A stretch of 64,000 bases of DNA, taken from the NCBI GenBank assembly GCA_002917075.1, contig NTMA01000003.1:868001-932000 (forward strand), given 5' to 3'. Origin of the DNA: Hawksworthiomyces lignivorus. Taxonomy: Eukaryota; Ascomycota; Sordariomycetes; Ophiostomatales; Ophiostomataceae. How positions within the stretch are numbered: position 1 is the stretch's first letter; the number at the start of each line of letters is the position of its first letter. Positions 21,929-33,456 of the stretch are shown piece by piece. A program made the translations under genes and the position numbers. Below the pieces are notes generated by a model that did no database searches, was not told the DNA's origin, and was given only the letters and a program-made list of their open reading frames with translations.

Positions 21929-23109
21929 GCGAGGACTTGAGCTTCTTTCTTTTTTGGTCTTTTTTGCGTTCACCTTGTTTTGCAGTCATCCAACTCGTTC
22001 AACCTCCCCCGTCTGTCTTCCGTCTCGTTGTTTATTATTTATTTTTTTACTTTATGTTTTCCCTGGTTGGTTTGAGGAGGCAGGAAGGAAGGCGTTCTAA
22101 TTCCATTTACCCTATTCATGTATTTACCAGAAACAAATCCAAAAATAGTTACACAAAAGCTGTCAGGTCTGCAGAGACTCAGGACATGGAAGGCAAAAAA
22201 TACAATGTTTGTTTTATCGAGACTCTTTCTATCAACCTTTCATTGATCCATTTTTATTACCGCCCATCCTATGTCTCTGTCTCAACCGCTCCATACCATC
22301 GACGGACAGGCATAGATGAAAACAGACTGCAAAGACAAGACTGGCGCATGTCAAGCTAGTAGTCCGTTACAGGTCAAAGCCCTTCTTGTCTTTCAATTAA
22401 GACCCTGGGTCACGGGAAGCCTTATCATTAATTCAAGTTAGTAATATTTCAAATATCATTAACTTCCAAAACAGCACCTATCCAGCGCAGCATTAGAAGC
22501 GGCATCAAAGATATGGTGTCTGGTTTTACAGTAGAATTCACAGGCACATATTATACATTCTCTTACGATCAGCAGAACCGGAATCAGAGACAAACTTTTG
22601 TATTTAACTTCTTGCTGTCTGGCACATACTGAATTCACAAAGACATATCCCAAATACAAATTCAAGAACCTTCCTGCACAAAGCCAATGATTGTCCGAAT
22701 ATTCAACGCCGTCTGGATTGCTTTCCGCGACTGGCCCTGGACGCCGTCTCCATGCCCTCTGGGGAAAGAAAAATGAAACAACAGATTTTGAACCCATTAT
22801 GCCCTTAACACCACAGAAACGCCAATGCCCAAAAAGGAAGAAAAAAAAATAAATAGCGAAACTTTAAAATAAATAAATAGGAGATAAGAAAATGCGCCAG
22901 AGCGACCTAGATGGCGTCTGGGCTGTATGCCTCGCAGCAAAGAGAAGTAGGAAAATGCCACGTGCATTTAAGAGAGCTAAAAGAGAATAAAAAAGAATCG
23001 AAGCAAAGAAGTTGCAAAAAAATGTACCCAAAAAGGCGGCAAGGTATCTTCTAAACGTAACTCGAAAGGATAAATAGAAAAAGAAGAGAGGAAGCATAAA
23101 AAAAGCCAC
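21929..23109. other. Convergent region ARP4 / RLM1
   Basis: No gene supported. A 112-codon minus-strand frame at 22459-22797 has no motif and unusual Cys-rich composition. T-rich ARP4 3' sequence is at 21940-22080 and A-rich RLM1 3' sequence at 22780-23105. Confidence 0.5.
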
Positions 23110-25155
23110 CTAAGAATCAACCTTCACCCTCTTGGGTTCGTTGCTATGATCGAGCGGGTCAGATGACGGAGCCCCGGCGCTGACTTCGGGACTCTTGCGT
23201 TTGTTTGACAGCATGTGGTCATCCCGCAGGAAGCTCGGTCCCGTGCCAACGACAGGAGTAGCAAAATTCAATGGGCTGGGCAGCGTGGCGCTGTCGCTGC
23301 CACGGCCAAAGCCCCAGTCGGGGTAGAAGCTGCTCGGGCTGGGAAGCAGCTCGTTGTTCAAGAAACGAGACGGCAGCGCCGAGCCTGGCGTATCAATGTG
23401 CATGTTGTTGTTATTGTTATTGTTGCCGTTCTGGTTGGGAGGGGGTCGGGCAAAAGGATTAGGCGGCCCGGAAGCACCAGCGGACAGTAGGGTGGAGGCC
23501 GAGGGAGACGGCGGCGGAAGGACCATGCCAGGATGCGTCTCTCCATTTCGCCGCGCTCCCGGTGCTCCGGCATCGTTAGCATTGCGCGGCGACGACGAGT
23601 TCCCTGTGGCAGTGCCGCTGTTTTCCTCGGATCCGTCTGGCGGGATCTCGACTCGAAGTCTTGGGCGCAGAGCGCCTCCTGTCCGCAAGCTGTTTTGCCG
23701 TGAAGGCGGCGTGAATACAGTCTCCGGGACGGAGAGGCGGCCATGAATGAACGGGAGCGGCGGAGGCCCAATTGCGTATTCTCCATTCTTGTTTCTCGGC
23801 GGAGAAGCCACGGCACGGCCAGGAGCGGAATCATCCGACTGCGCTCGACTGTTGGTGCCATTGACATGGTTGCTGCTGCTCTCGTTGCTCGCACCGCTGC
23901 CACTGCCGCCGGATCCGGCGGCAGCGTCCTTGTCCTTGGATGAATCGCCGCGGAAAGCGGCAAGGTGCTGTGACAAGATGGAGCGGCTCTCGTCAATGGG
24001 CGTGAAGATGCTGTACTGCTTACGCTGCGGCAGCTTCTTGACCTCGGGCCATTCTGAGCCGGATTCCGTCTTGGGCTCCACGGGCGTCGGTGGCTGAGGT
24101 TCTTGGAGGGTGGGCTGTGAAGGAGGAGGCGGCAGCCCATGTTGCTGCTGCGGCGGGGACTGCTGCTCTGGGGGAAGAGATGCCACTTGAGGAGGTGAGT
24201 GGTGCGGATGTGATTGCGGGTGTGGCGGTAGCTGTTGTGGGTGGGCTTGGGGAGGCGAGACGGAGTGCCGCTGTTGCATGAGTCGAGGCGGCGGCGGCGC
24301 GGCGGCTTGGGGCCCGTGAGGAGGGAAGTTAGGTGGTAGTGAAGTAGGCCGCTCATCTGCATACGACTGCATATGTGAAGGCGGCGCGAGTGTGCTGGGC
24401 GGGGGTGCATATGGGTACTGAGGGCCAGGCTGTGTGACATTGGGCGGCATATTCTGCTGCGCCTGCGGGTTGTAGATGGCCGGATGAGGGATGAAGGCGT
24501 AGCCGTTGACTTGCGGTGGTGGAGGAGGGCCGGGGTGTGCGACGGGCTGTGACATGCGACGCATGTCGTTGCGCGAGGTAGGCCGGGATATCACCTGTGG
24601 AGGTTGTGGTGTGTGGCCTCGCTGCATAGCCTGGGTCGCAGCAGCGTGCTGAGCGAAGGCGACGCCATTTGGGATCGGAGGAGACGCGGATGGGGTGTGG
24701 TGTCGGAAGTGCGGGAATTGTGCGTGCGGGCCTGGGTAGTGAGGAGGCATCATGTGCGACTCCATAGCATCGTTCTGCGACGGCGGCGGTGTGCCATCGA
24801 CGTCGTCGTCGGATCCGTCATCGCCGCCGCCGTTGAAATCGCCGGGACCCTTGTGCTCATTTGGGCCTCCGTGGAAAGTGTATCGACCGATCAGATCGCG
24901 CATGTCATTTGATGAATATTCGTAGAGCTTCTTGTTGCTGCCGAAGATGATGACGGCGACATCGACGGAGCAGAGAACAGACAGCTCATGTGCCTTTTTA
25001 AACAGGCCACCTTTGCGCTTCAGGAACGTGCTGCTTTCGCGTTAGCGGGAAACGATGCCAACACCTGGCGAACGATGAAGGAAATCGAGCGTAACATACA
25101 CTGATCGGTTGCGGTCATCCTTGATCGCCTTGATCTCAATCTTTCTTCGACCCAT
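23110..25155 (-). CDS. RLM1: RLM1/MEF2-type MADS-box transcription factor
   Basis: Exon 1 25155-25100 and exon 2 25030-23110 (69-nt intron, donor GTATGT, acceptor GCAG) give 658 residues. The N-terminal MADS box (residues about 1-60: [56 protein letters not shown]) is of MEF2/SRF type II. The rest is Pro-, Gln- and His-rich low complexity, then a Ser/Asn-rich C-terminus ending with a basic KRKSPEV...EPKRVKV patch that may be nuclear-localising. In fungi Rlm1/RlmA/Mig1 is the MAP-kinase target of the cell-wall integrity pathway. The intron splits the MADS box, so no single frame contains it. Seven kb of gene-free DNA lie upstream. Confidence 0.9.
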
Positions 25156-26004
25156 CGTGGCGCGACAGTGCTACGAACAGCGGCAGCGCGTTGAGACAGT
25201 TGTTGCAGATGGGAGGACTGCGAGCAAACGGTGCGATCGTTCGCGTCGGTATCGACGAATGGGCGAGGAGGCGCCAGAAAGTGGCTCCTCAATAGTAAAA
25301 GAAAAGGAAAAAAAAAAAAGTCGAAGCTGCTGTTTTCTGTCGCAAACCGCACTTTTCGGTGATTTCTCGACGTCGATGGATCTGCAGAAGATTTAACTCG
25401 TTCCGCACCGAGGTCAAGAAAACGGCCGAAATGTCTCGCTACGGAGAGTCGACGTCAGGTGCTATAAGGCTTCGGGATCCAAATAGAAGGAATATGGAAG
25501 CACTAGGGTCTTTTCATTAGATGACTGGAATTGTTTCTCTTCGCCGTGTTTCTTTTTTTAGGTCGCGGAGAGAAAAAGTGCGGGAAGGCAGGTAAAAGGA
25601 AGTGGGGGACGAGGAGAAAATAAAAATATGAGATATAGACTGGAATGAAAGGAGAGGCCGAAAAAAATCATTCGTCGAGATGTGAAACACAAGGGTTCAG
25701 AACGAGGTTAGAGGCAGCAAGCGCACCGACAAAAACTAAGAAGGCAGAGCGAACAGCAGGTGGAGACAGCGAAAGGAAATGATGACAGCTTGGTGGAGAC
25801 TAGAAGGGGGAGTAGTGGTGTTTAAGAGGCCAGGCAGGCGAAAAGGGAAGAGGCGAGAAAGATGAGCACCAAGCAGGTGATGAGACGACGTATGTCGAGG
25901 GAGTAGTGTAGGACTCGGGGGGTGAGAGAGATGGGGGAGAGATGAAGAGAAAGAGAAAGATATGAGAGGGAGATATGAGAAGGAGGGGGGAGGCAGAAAA
26001 GAGC

Positions 26005-26031
<27 letters not shown>
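26005..26031. repeat. (GA)13 microsatellite
   Basis: An uninterrupted GA run in the purine-rich 5' flank of RLM1. Confidence 0.9.
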
Positions 26032-26035
<4 letters not shown>

Positions 26036-29000
26036 ATGATGAATGGGTTTTTTGGAATATGGGCGGGATGGTGAGAGGAATACTCCGTAAAGGAAGAAAG
26101 ACATTCGCTCGCCCGCTCGTAATGTGACAAGTTGCGCCCGAAGCAGGCGGTGCGAGTATACGTACAGCGCGGTGGTTCTCAAAGAAGGGAAGGGAGAGAG
26201 GTTGTTAAGTGGGCCCTTGACGTTGCTTTCTAAGACCCGTCAAACTAGCAGAGTTTGGCCTTGCTTGAATTTGTGTTTCTTGTTCTGCTGTCGATGCGGC
26301 GATCCCAGGAACAAGCCGTCAGCAAGCGAAGTCGAGAGATCCGGGTAACCTGGAACTCGACTGGGGAGCTGCAGCAGAGATATAGCCAGGAAGTGAACCA
26401 GGCTAGGATGCTGATCAGCTATTGTTTCGTTTTCGTTTTCTCTTTTTTTTCTTTTTATTTTCGAGATGCAAGACAGCCAGCAACAGCAAGTGTGCTTGCT
26501 TCTGGGGGTCGATTTTGGAGAGGCCAGGCGGAAGCGACCTTGGCGCTACGGGAGGTTCTTCGTAGGGCAGAAGAGGAGGCAAAAGTAGTCAAATCAGATC
26601 ATCGATCGAAATGATAAAAAGGAATGCGACAGTTGAGAAACGCGGACAAATTCCAAATGCACGCGTCTAAGTCGAACTGAGGACCCGAATGACAGGCTCT
26701 GTTATTGCTGTCGTGCAGAGAAGATGGGGCTGAAGATTTCGAAGTCCTAAAAATAACTTTTTTTCCTTTGCTATCTTGGGGATGGGTTGATGGAGGAGGG
26801 AGGAGGTTTAAAATAACAGGGAAAGGTGGGAAAAGGTGGGAGTGGAGGAGAGATGTGTTTAAGGGGAGGAGCAAGCCAGAGAGAGGACGAGACGTTGAGT
26901 GACAAAGGGAAGGGGGGGAGGGAAAAAGGAAAGGGAACAAAAGGGAAAGAACAACAGGAGCCAAGACGGGGGGGGGGCGTGTGTGAGTGCGTGAGTGTGT
27001 GTGAATGTCGAGGAAGGAGCGACAAGAGAAAAGAGACACTCAAGGAAGCAGTGATTGAGATTGGGTGGGAAAGTACATAACGATGGAGAGGGAAAAAGTA
27101 CACCAATCTACGCAGCAATAAGACAGGATAAAACGCGAATGAGGAAAAAACGGCGGAACAACGGGGAAGCGAGGGTAATGGTGCAGGGAAGGTGCGACTT
27201 GTGAAGAATGTGCATCCTCACACTCCGTACATCAGTGCCTATTCCGTATTGTGTGTACGAGTACGCAGTACATGTGAAGGTGTGTCTGTCTGCATGTGTG
27301 TAGAAATCTGTGCGAATACGTTCTAGCGTTATTACTCGCTGAGGAAAAAGAACGAGGAACATGAAGCCAAAAAAGCGCACCATGGCCTGGCCAGCTGCAG
27401 CAGCAGCAGCAGGAGCAGCAGGGGTTGGGGGAGGAAAGAGAGAACGAAGAAAGAACAGTGACAGGGGTAATTGTGCCAGGACAGAACTGAGCTAGAGGGC
27501 TGCGAGAGCGTACTACGACGAATTCATCACGCTAGAGCAGCAGCTTGCTTACTCGTACATGTAGATTTTCTCTGCGGAAGGCAGGAAAAGCAGGGTCCCC
27601 TTTCCCAAAAAGGCGGGCTGCGACCGTGAAAGAAGCCCAGATGCGGCAGGCGCCTACCCGCCCAGTAAAACCGCCGCAAGCATCCCTTGGCAGTTGTCCG
27701 TCGCCGTTTAGGCAAACACTACATACATACTAACTACCTACCTGATGTACTTCCTACTATTTTATCACTGCCTGTTCGCTGGACTGAGCCGTTTGACAGG
27801 GCTGTGCAAAAAAAATGCAGCTGGTGGGTGGGCTGGTCGGACGTATTTTCTTCCTAGTACGACAGCAGTTGCGCCGCTGCCCTTTTTACCCGGCTGGCAG
27901 CTGGGCAGCATCAATTATGCCAGCTCCTCCTCCTCCTTCTCCTCGCCTTCGTCACAGAAAGCAGTCTGGAGTCTCTTCAGTGTGCCTAACAGCACCAAGC
28001 ATAGCCTGTCATCATGTCGGCTGTTCCCCCCCGTTCTTTGTCATGCCGGCAAGGAAGAAGATCGTCGCAAGAAGAGGGATCCCGACTATCGAGCCAACGA
28101 GGTGCCAATACCCACCTCCATGGTCGGCCCTCAGCAAGAGCAGTGCCGAAAGGGGGGAGAATAATACCCCCAGTCCTGAGAATATGATATAATCTGTTTC
28201 TGGACCTGAACGTCCAAAGCCTCGCTCCTCTCATCCCTTCCCGTCTTCCGGCTTCCGGCTCGCTAATGTTCCTTTGTGCGTAGTGCCTAGGTACCTGGCT
28301 TGTGCCACAAAAATCAGCAAACACATCTCCACTCTCCCTTTCCAGCTGACTCTGGACCGCATGCAGGTACATGAGCCTCGACCGCTGCGTAGCATTGTTT
28401 CTGATAGGCTGGTACGTGGGAGAAGGGGGGAGGCGGGCGTGTACAGCTCTGGTTTTGGTTCTCGACCTGTGGGACAAGCGTGCACCTCTCGCTGCCGTGT
28501 TGTACTTTGTAGCTGTGAGAGACACATTCACAAGCCCCATGTCGAACTGTCCAAGTCTCGCCCTGAAGAGGGAACTCACAGAAAGGCGCATGTACTCAAT
28601 GGTGCAGACTGGGAGAGGAGACTTAGTTCCATCCAAGCTCTGCCCTGTGGGGGCCAGCCTTCAAGGCGAGCAGTGTATGCCTTTATTGCGACCCCAGAAT
28701 CGCTCCCTCTGCCAGAGCCGAACCTCTCGTCAGGAACCCCAGAGAGGCTGAAAGCTGCTGGCCCTTTCTCTCGCCTCTCTGCTGCAGACACTGCCTAGCG
28801 GCACCGGACCAACCAAGTATTGGGATCCACAGCCTTCTACGGACTGAAGCTGGATCCATATTGCTTCAAATTGGCCTTCTCCTCCTTTTTCTCACTCTTC
28901 CAAATAGGATACTTTATTCTTCTTCTTACTACTATATCTATAACGGAGTAAGCAGTCAAACTGCAGGCGCCAGGAACACAATAAGAACAGAAGCGCAATG

Positions 29001-30322
29001 GATTTTTATGGTTATGTAGACAGCCGCCTCAGCCAAGGAGCTAGCTACCCCGATCTTCTATAATTTAACTCTACAATAAGTCCTTGTGCCTGCATCTTCC
29101 ATGCTGATCATGACGCACCAGTCCGGAGATCATAAAACTCCCAAAAAAACAAGGACGATGTGCAGGAACCAAAAACAGCGTGGTTCTCTATGCCTGTTCC
29201 AAATTATTTCACACATGCACACAACCGCCTAGACACACACACACTTGCAAACCTTGTGTTCATCCTTTTTGCATTGCTTCATCCTTGCTGACCAGGTCGA
29301 TCCCCTTGGTTATCTGTGGAAATCAAATAGTGTAGAATGGACAAAAAGGGACGCGTAGAAGAGAGGCCGACCGTTCATGCTGACTGCATTTCTTAATCTG
29401 GTCATACAGTCTCTCTGCAGTGCGCATTTCCACCTTCTGCCTTTTACTTTCTGCCATTTACCCACCTTCTTTTGTCTGTTTTATCCGGCCTTTTCATCTC
29501 AGCGCAGTAATACCACGAAAAGAAGAAGAAACAAAAGGTGAGACATGAAAAGCCATTGAAGATGCCAATTGCACACAAGGACAAGCCACTCATACTACGT
29601 GGCACAACCAGACTTTCGCACCTCGTACATCGATGCATGTCCCTTTTTTTCGAGAGGTTCTCATGGTGATTGGAGCGATGAGGGGACGGGCCAGAACGTG
29701 GGATTCTAAAAATAGCCAAGCCACCTCGTGGAAGCGCCAGAAGAAGCAGGCCAGAAAGAAACAAGCGGCTTTTCTGGGCTAATTAACCCGGTTCATTCTT
29801 AGCTGATGCTCCGGACGGTTGCACTTCATGTGGGTAAAATTGTAAACGCCAGGATTTTATCCAATCAGGAGGCTAAATCCCATGTCACTCAAGAGTTCCG
29901 AATTTTGCCCGCTTCATTACGAGAGCAGCCCATGTTTGAACGTCGTCGGCGATGTTGGTCGATATCATCTTGTTGTGTTTTTGCGTTGCATACACGAAAG
30001 AGCGTAAACCTTTTTTAGAGAATGCGGCGGTCTAGGAGATAGATCGAGAGACAGAAATAGATCGATATGGAGTTGGCGAAAGGGGGGCACCTTTCCTTTG
30101 GGGATGGCTTCAATTGGGAACATGGTGAGAATCGTGCATGTCACCAATCTTGTTGCAGTTTTGGTCTATCAGAACATCGGCGGCTGGCCGAAATTGGTCA
30201 AGCCGTGTGAGCCACGACTCGGAAACTTCCAACATCCGAATAAAGGCCTATTTTCATAAAAGAAGCTATCTAAAAAAAGCATCATGGCTTGCACAATTAG
30301 TTCTCAGCAAAACATGCAAGAC

Positions 30323-30343
30323 GCCACCTCATGGTGAGGTGGC
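30323..30343. repeat. 21-bp perfect inverted repeat
   Basis: Arms GCCACCTCA and TGAGGTGGC (9 bp) around a 3-nt loop TGG, inside the gene-free spacer. No T-run follows. Confidence 0.85.
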
Positions 30344-32190
30344 TGCCGGCGCTTCTCGTTGTCCTTGCATCCATCTGTGAACCTCAATCTTGTCTCGGTG
30401 TCTAGCATTGCATACTGGTCTGGTGGCATACAGGTCTAGTGATCACCGGCCGGTCACGGCAACAAGCAGTCTACTGCTGCATGTCGAGATACTCGTTGCT
30501 ATCTTGGGTGATGTCTCGCTCGCGGCCGTCATCGTCATGCATCATGCTATGTCTTGCTCCTTTCTAGTGTCTATAGGACCATAGACAGAGGCCCTCATAA
30601 TAGAGCGCCAATCAGTAGAAGTCGCCGATGTTGACGAGCGAGATGGCACGTATTCGCCGCGCAACTGGGCCGGTCTGCTTTGCTGTTTGGGCCGCCATCG
30701 TGGCCAGACACCAATGCTCCGGGGCAGGCATGTATGCCATCTTGGCTTCGGCAAAGCTTTCACGTCTGGCAACCAGTGGCCCAGGGTGAGGAGGCTGAAG
30801 GATCGGCTTCCGTGACCGTCATGTTGGTGCCATGCATCAGCAACGAATCTCCTTTATCTTGCCTTAAGAGTTTCCCTTAGTGGGAGAATTTAACTGAGAA
30901 ATTTCGGAATGTCCAAGCAGCCCTGTGTCTGCATACTTTGAGATTGAATGTAAAACCTAGCTTCGGCGCGCAACTATTCGCTTTATTGATTCTCTGGAAC
31001 CGAAGACTTCAGCTTTGTATTTCATGAGCACGACATCATTGTGCTCTATCAGCACCCCATACGTCGATTTGCGCATCTACGTAGCCCGCATATCATGCCG
31101 TGTTGATCCGGGTACAACCATACGTAACGGCACTCACAGTCAATTAGCACGCATACTCTTCAACCTGGTTGGAGAGGAAGAAATGGGCGCAGACATGTAC
31201 GTGCCTGGAGCTTTGACCATGGAGCACGCGCACAGAAAATTCATTGGTAGTTATGTCAGTCTTGGATGATGGCTTGGAGATTATGTGCACGCATGTTCAT
31301 CGACTGATCTTTTGCCCCCAGTGATTCGTGTCTAGAGTTAACAGGAGTATCGTTTACAATACGAGACATGGGAATTCGACATGAGTTTCTTTGGGCCTTT
31401 TCGTGACATCAAGATTTCCTCCAACTTTGTATTGGAAAATTAAAAAGAAAAAAAAAATAATAATAAAAATAAGAATTATACGAATAGATATATTTAATCT
31501 ACTGCCACTAAGCAGAAACTAAAATCAATGTAAATGACTGCTAGAAGGTATACAGATAGTATGCACTAATCATTTCGATTACTTGCAACATGTTCTAGCA
31601 TAGTTCATATGGAGCGAAGCTCGTCGGTTTGTGCTTTCACCCTGCTACCACTTTCCCTCATCGCAGCCACCATCATGTCTTCCGTGCTATTGGAATCACG
31701 CTCAGGAGACAGGCTGTTGACCATCACCATACACTGATGAATATCCGTTTCCTACCAAAAAAAAGAATGCACCATGTGCTGTTGGTTCTATGTAATTGCT
31801 AAATTGACTTTTACACTGTCTATCATACTGTACAATGTAACTCATGTACGCAAACCTGCGTGGAAATTATCGGCTGGGACCGATGCAGCTCTTACATCCG
31901 TCCAAGTCTTATCTCCAACTTTCTTCAACCCACGCTATTTTTGCTGATCTTTTAACAGCGGGCATAACTACTTCAGCGATATTAAACCAGAAAGTCCAAT
32001 AGGCTCTGTGAGCTTCAGGTCTTCATCAACGAACGTGTCGTGGTTCCTCCAGATGTTTTAAATAGAATGATATCAGATATCCCGGTTTAGGAAACAAGTG
32101 CACTCTTGTTACGCTACATAATATCACTTGAGCCTGCCAAGAATTTTCACTCACCACCTTCACATTTCCTGCATTCCTGCTTTTGTTATT

Positions 32191-32826
32191 ATGGCATCTG
32201 CTCCAGATTCGTCGACCGTCAGCACTGGTCTAGCTATTCAAACTATACCGGCGAGAAAGGGAAAAGCAGTGAGGTTAAGCAAAGGACAGTCCATCCGGCT
32301 TATAAACACTTCCGGCACCCAGGTCGTCGATTGCTGGGCGTTCAACGCCCAGCGTCTGGCAGAGAGGATGTCCATGGAGCACACTCGCGCATACTTGAAC
32401 AAGATCATTCCCGCCGTGAACGACACGTTTGTCACCAACGAGCGGTCGCCCATTCTGACCATTATAGAAGACACAACTCCTGGTCACCACGACATGCTGA
32501 TGCCCGCGTGCGATGTCCACCGCTATAAGAAGCAGTATCTTCTGGAAGAGTATCATGACAACTGCACAGACAATCTGCGAGACGCCTTGCGATCTCTGGG
32601 GGAGGAGGGGGGAGAGTACTCGCCGAGTCCCTTTAATGCCTTTATGAACATTCCTATCAGGGGCAACACTCTTTTTTGGGAGCCACCTACCACCGAGGCT
32701 GGGCAGTATATCACCTTTAGGGCAGAGATGGACCTGATTATCGCATTCAGTGCCTGCCCGAACGATGTCATGCCTATTAACAGCAACAAATCAAAAGATG
32801 CGCATTTTGAAATTCTTAGCAGCTAG
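32191..32826 (+). CDS. DUF1989 (urea carboxylase-associated) family protein
   Basis: A single exon of 211 residues from ATG 32191 (MASAPDSSTVS). Family features are the opening I-P-A-R-K-G-K-A, GQSIRLINTSGTQVVDCWAFNA, ERMSMEHTRAYL, the HDMLMPACD stretch, the NCTDNLRDALRS helix, PSPFNAFMNIP and the terminal ECP-like segment FSACPNDVMPIN. It is about the usual family length. Bacterial members are encoded beside urea/guanidine carboxylase genes, and two of them form carboxyguanidine deiminase; the substrate here is unknown. The protein lacks a signal peptide and membrane segments, so a cytosolic enzyme is likely. No urea or allophanate gene is next to it in the window. Base composition is lower in GC than in neighbouring genes. 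Confidence 0.85.
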   Translation: MASAPDSSTVSTGLAIQTIPARKGKAVRLSKGQSIRLINTSGTQVVDCWAFNAQRLAERMSMEHTRAYLNKIIPAVNDTFVTNERSPILTIIEDTTPGHHDMLMPACDVHRYKKQYLLEEYHDNCTDNLRDALRSLGEEGGEYSPSPFNAFMNIPIRGNTLFWEPPTTEAGQYITFRAEMDLIIAFSACPNDVMPINSNKSKDAHFEILSS

Positions 32827-33456
32827 ATATCCTTGCAAATTCAACAATCATTCATGCGTCTCTTAATTCATGGCGAATTCATTATCAGGGAAAAAAAAAA
32901 GGCAAGAGACGGTTGTCCCGTGCACTCTTTCTCTCGCAAAAGTAGTATGAAGAAATGTAGCATAAATAGTCCGGACAATCCTGCTATAAGCATCCTTTGG
33001 TTGTGTGCGTACCGAAGCAAGATATTTAACAATGGTATCTCATTTTATTTGCTGTAAGGACTATCTGTCTGCTGTCCTAACGTTTGGTCCCCATAATGGC
33101 AACAGAAAGAAGACAGAGTATAGGGGGAGAAGAATAGAGAGATAAACCCAAGCAAACACACTCCCGGTCCCGTAACAGCTTTCCTTTAGTTTCCTATGTA
33201 AAGAAGTTCACTTTTGCCCCGTACACATTTGCGGCTCTGAAAAAAAAGAAAAGGAATAAAAACATATGCAAGGATAGCCAACGCCTCCTGACCATGTGCT
33301 CGTGCGTCTACCTAGTCAGAAATGCCCAAAAACGAGAAGAAAAAAGAGGGGCGCAAATACGGCCCAAAAGACCTGGGACACAAAGGCCGTAGTCAATAAA
33401 TATTAAAAGGCAATAAGAAACATGGCCAAAAACAGCATGCTGCATTCACGGCCTCC
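32827..33456. other. Convergent region DUF1989 / TAF1
   Basis: No gene. AT-rich with A runs; it should contain the two 3' UTRs. Confidence 0.5.

Larger units (their letters stand above)
25156..32190. other. 7-kb spacer between RLM1 and the DUF1989 gene
   Basis: No gene can be supported on either strand. Next to RLM1 (25160-27100) the plus strand is purine-rich with a GA microsatellite, meaning CT-rich in the RLM1 sense. Overlapping short frames at 27986-28800 occur on both strands without motif. The part 28800-32100 is more AT-rich. An 81-codon ATG frame at 31024-31269 and a 45-codon one at 30122 have no recognised relatives. One exact TACTCCGTA (26081) and two near copies (27221, 28942) are present. 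Confidence 0.45.

Noticed and set aside
20396..21973. A 525-codon antisense frame across ARP4
   Set aside because: Shadow of a conserved Arp4 coding exon; no motif.
27986..28798. Overlapping frames of 126-216 codons on both strands
   Set aside because: Three frames compete over the same DNA, none with a motif, splice support or the codon bias of the neighbours.
31024..31269. An 81-codon frame from an ATG in the AT-rich spacer
   Set aside because: No recognised family and too short to separate from chance; kept only as a remote possibility.
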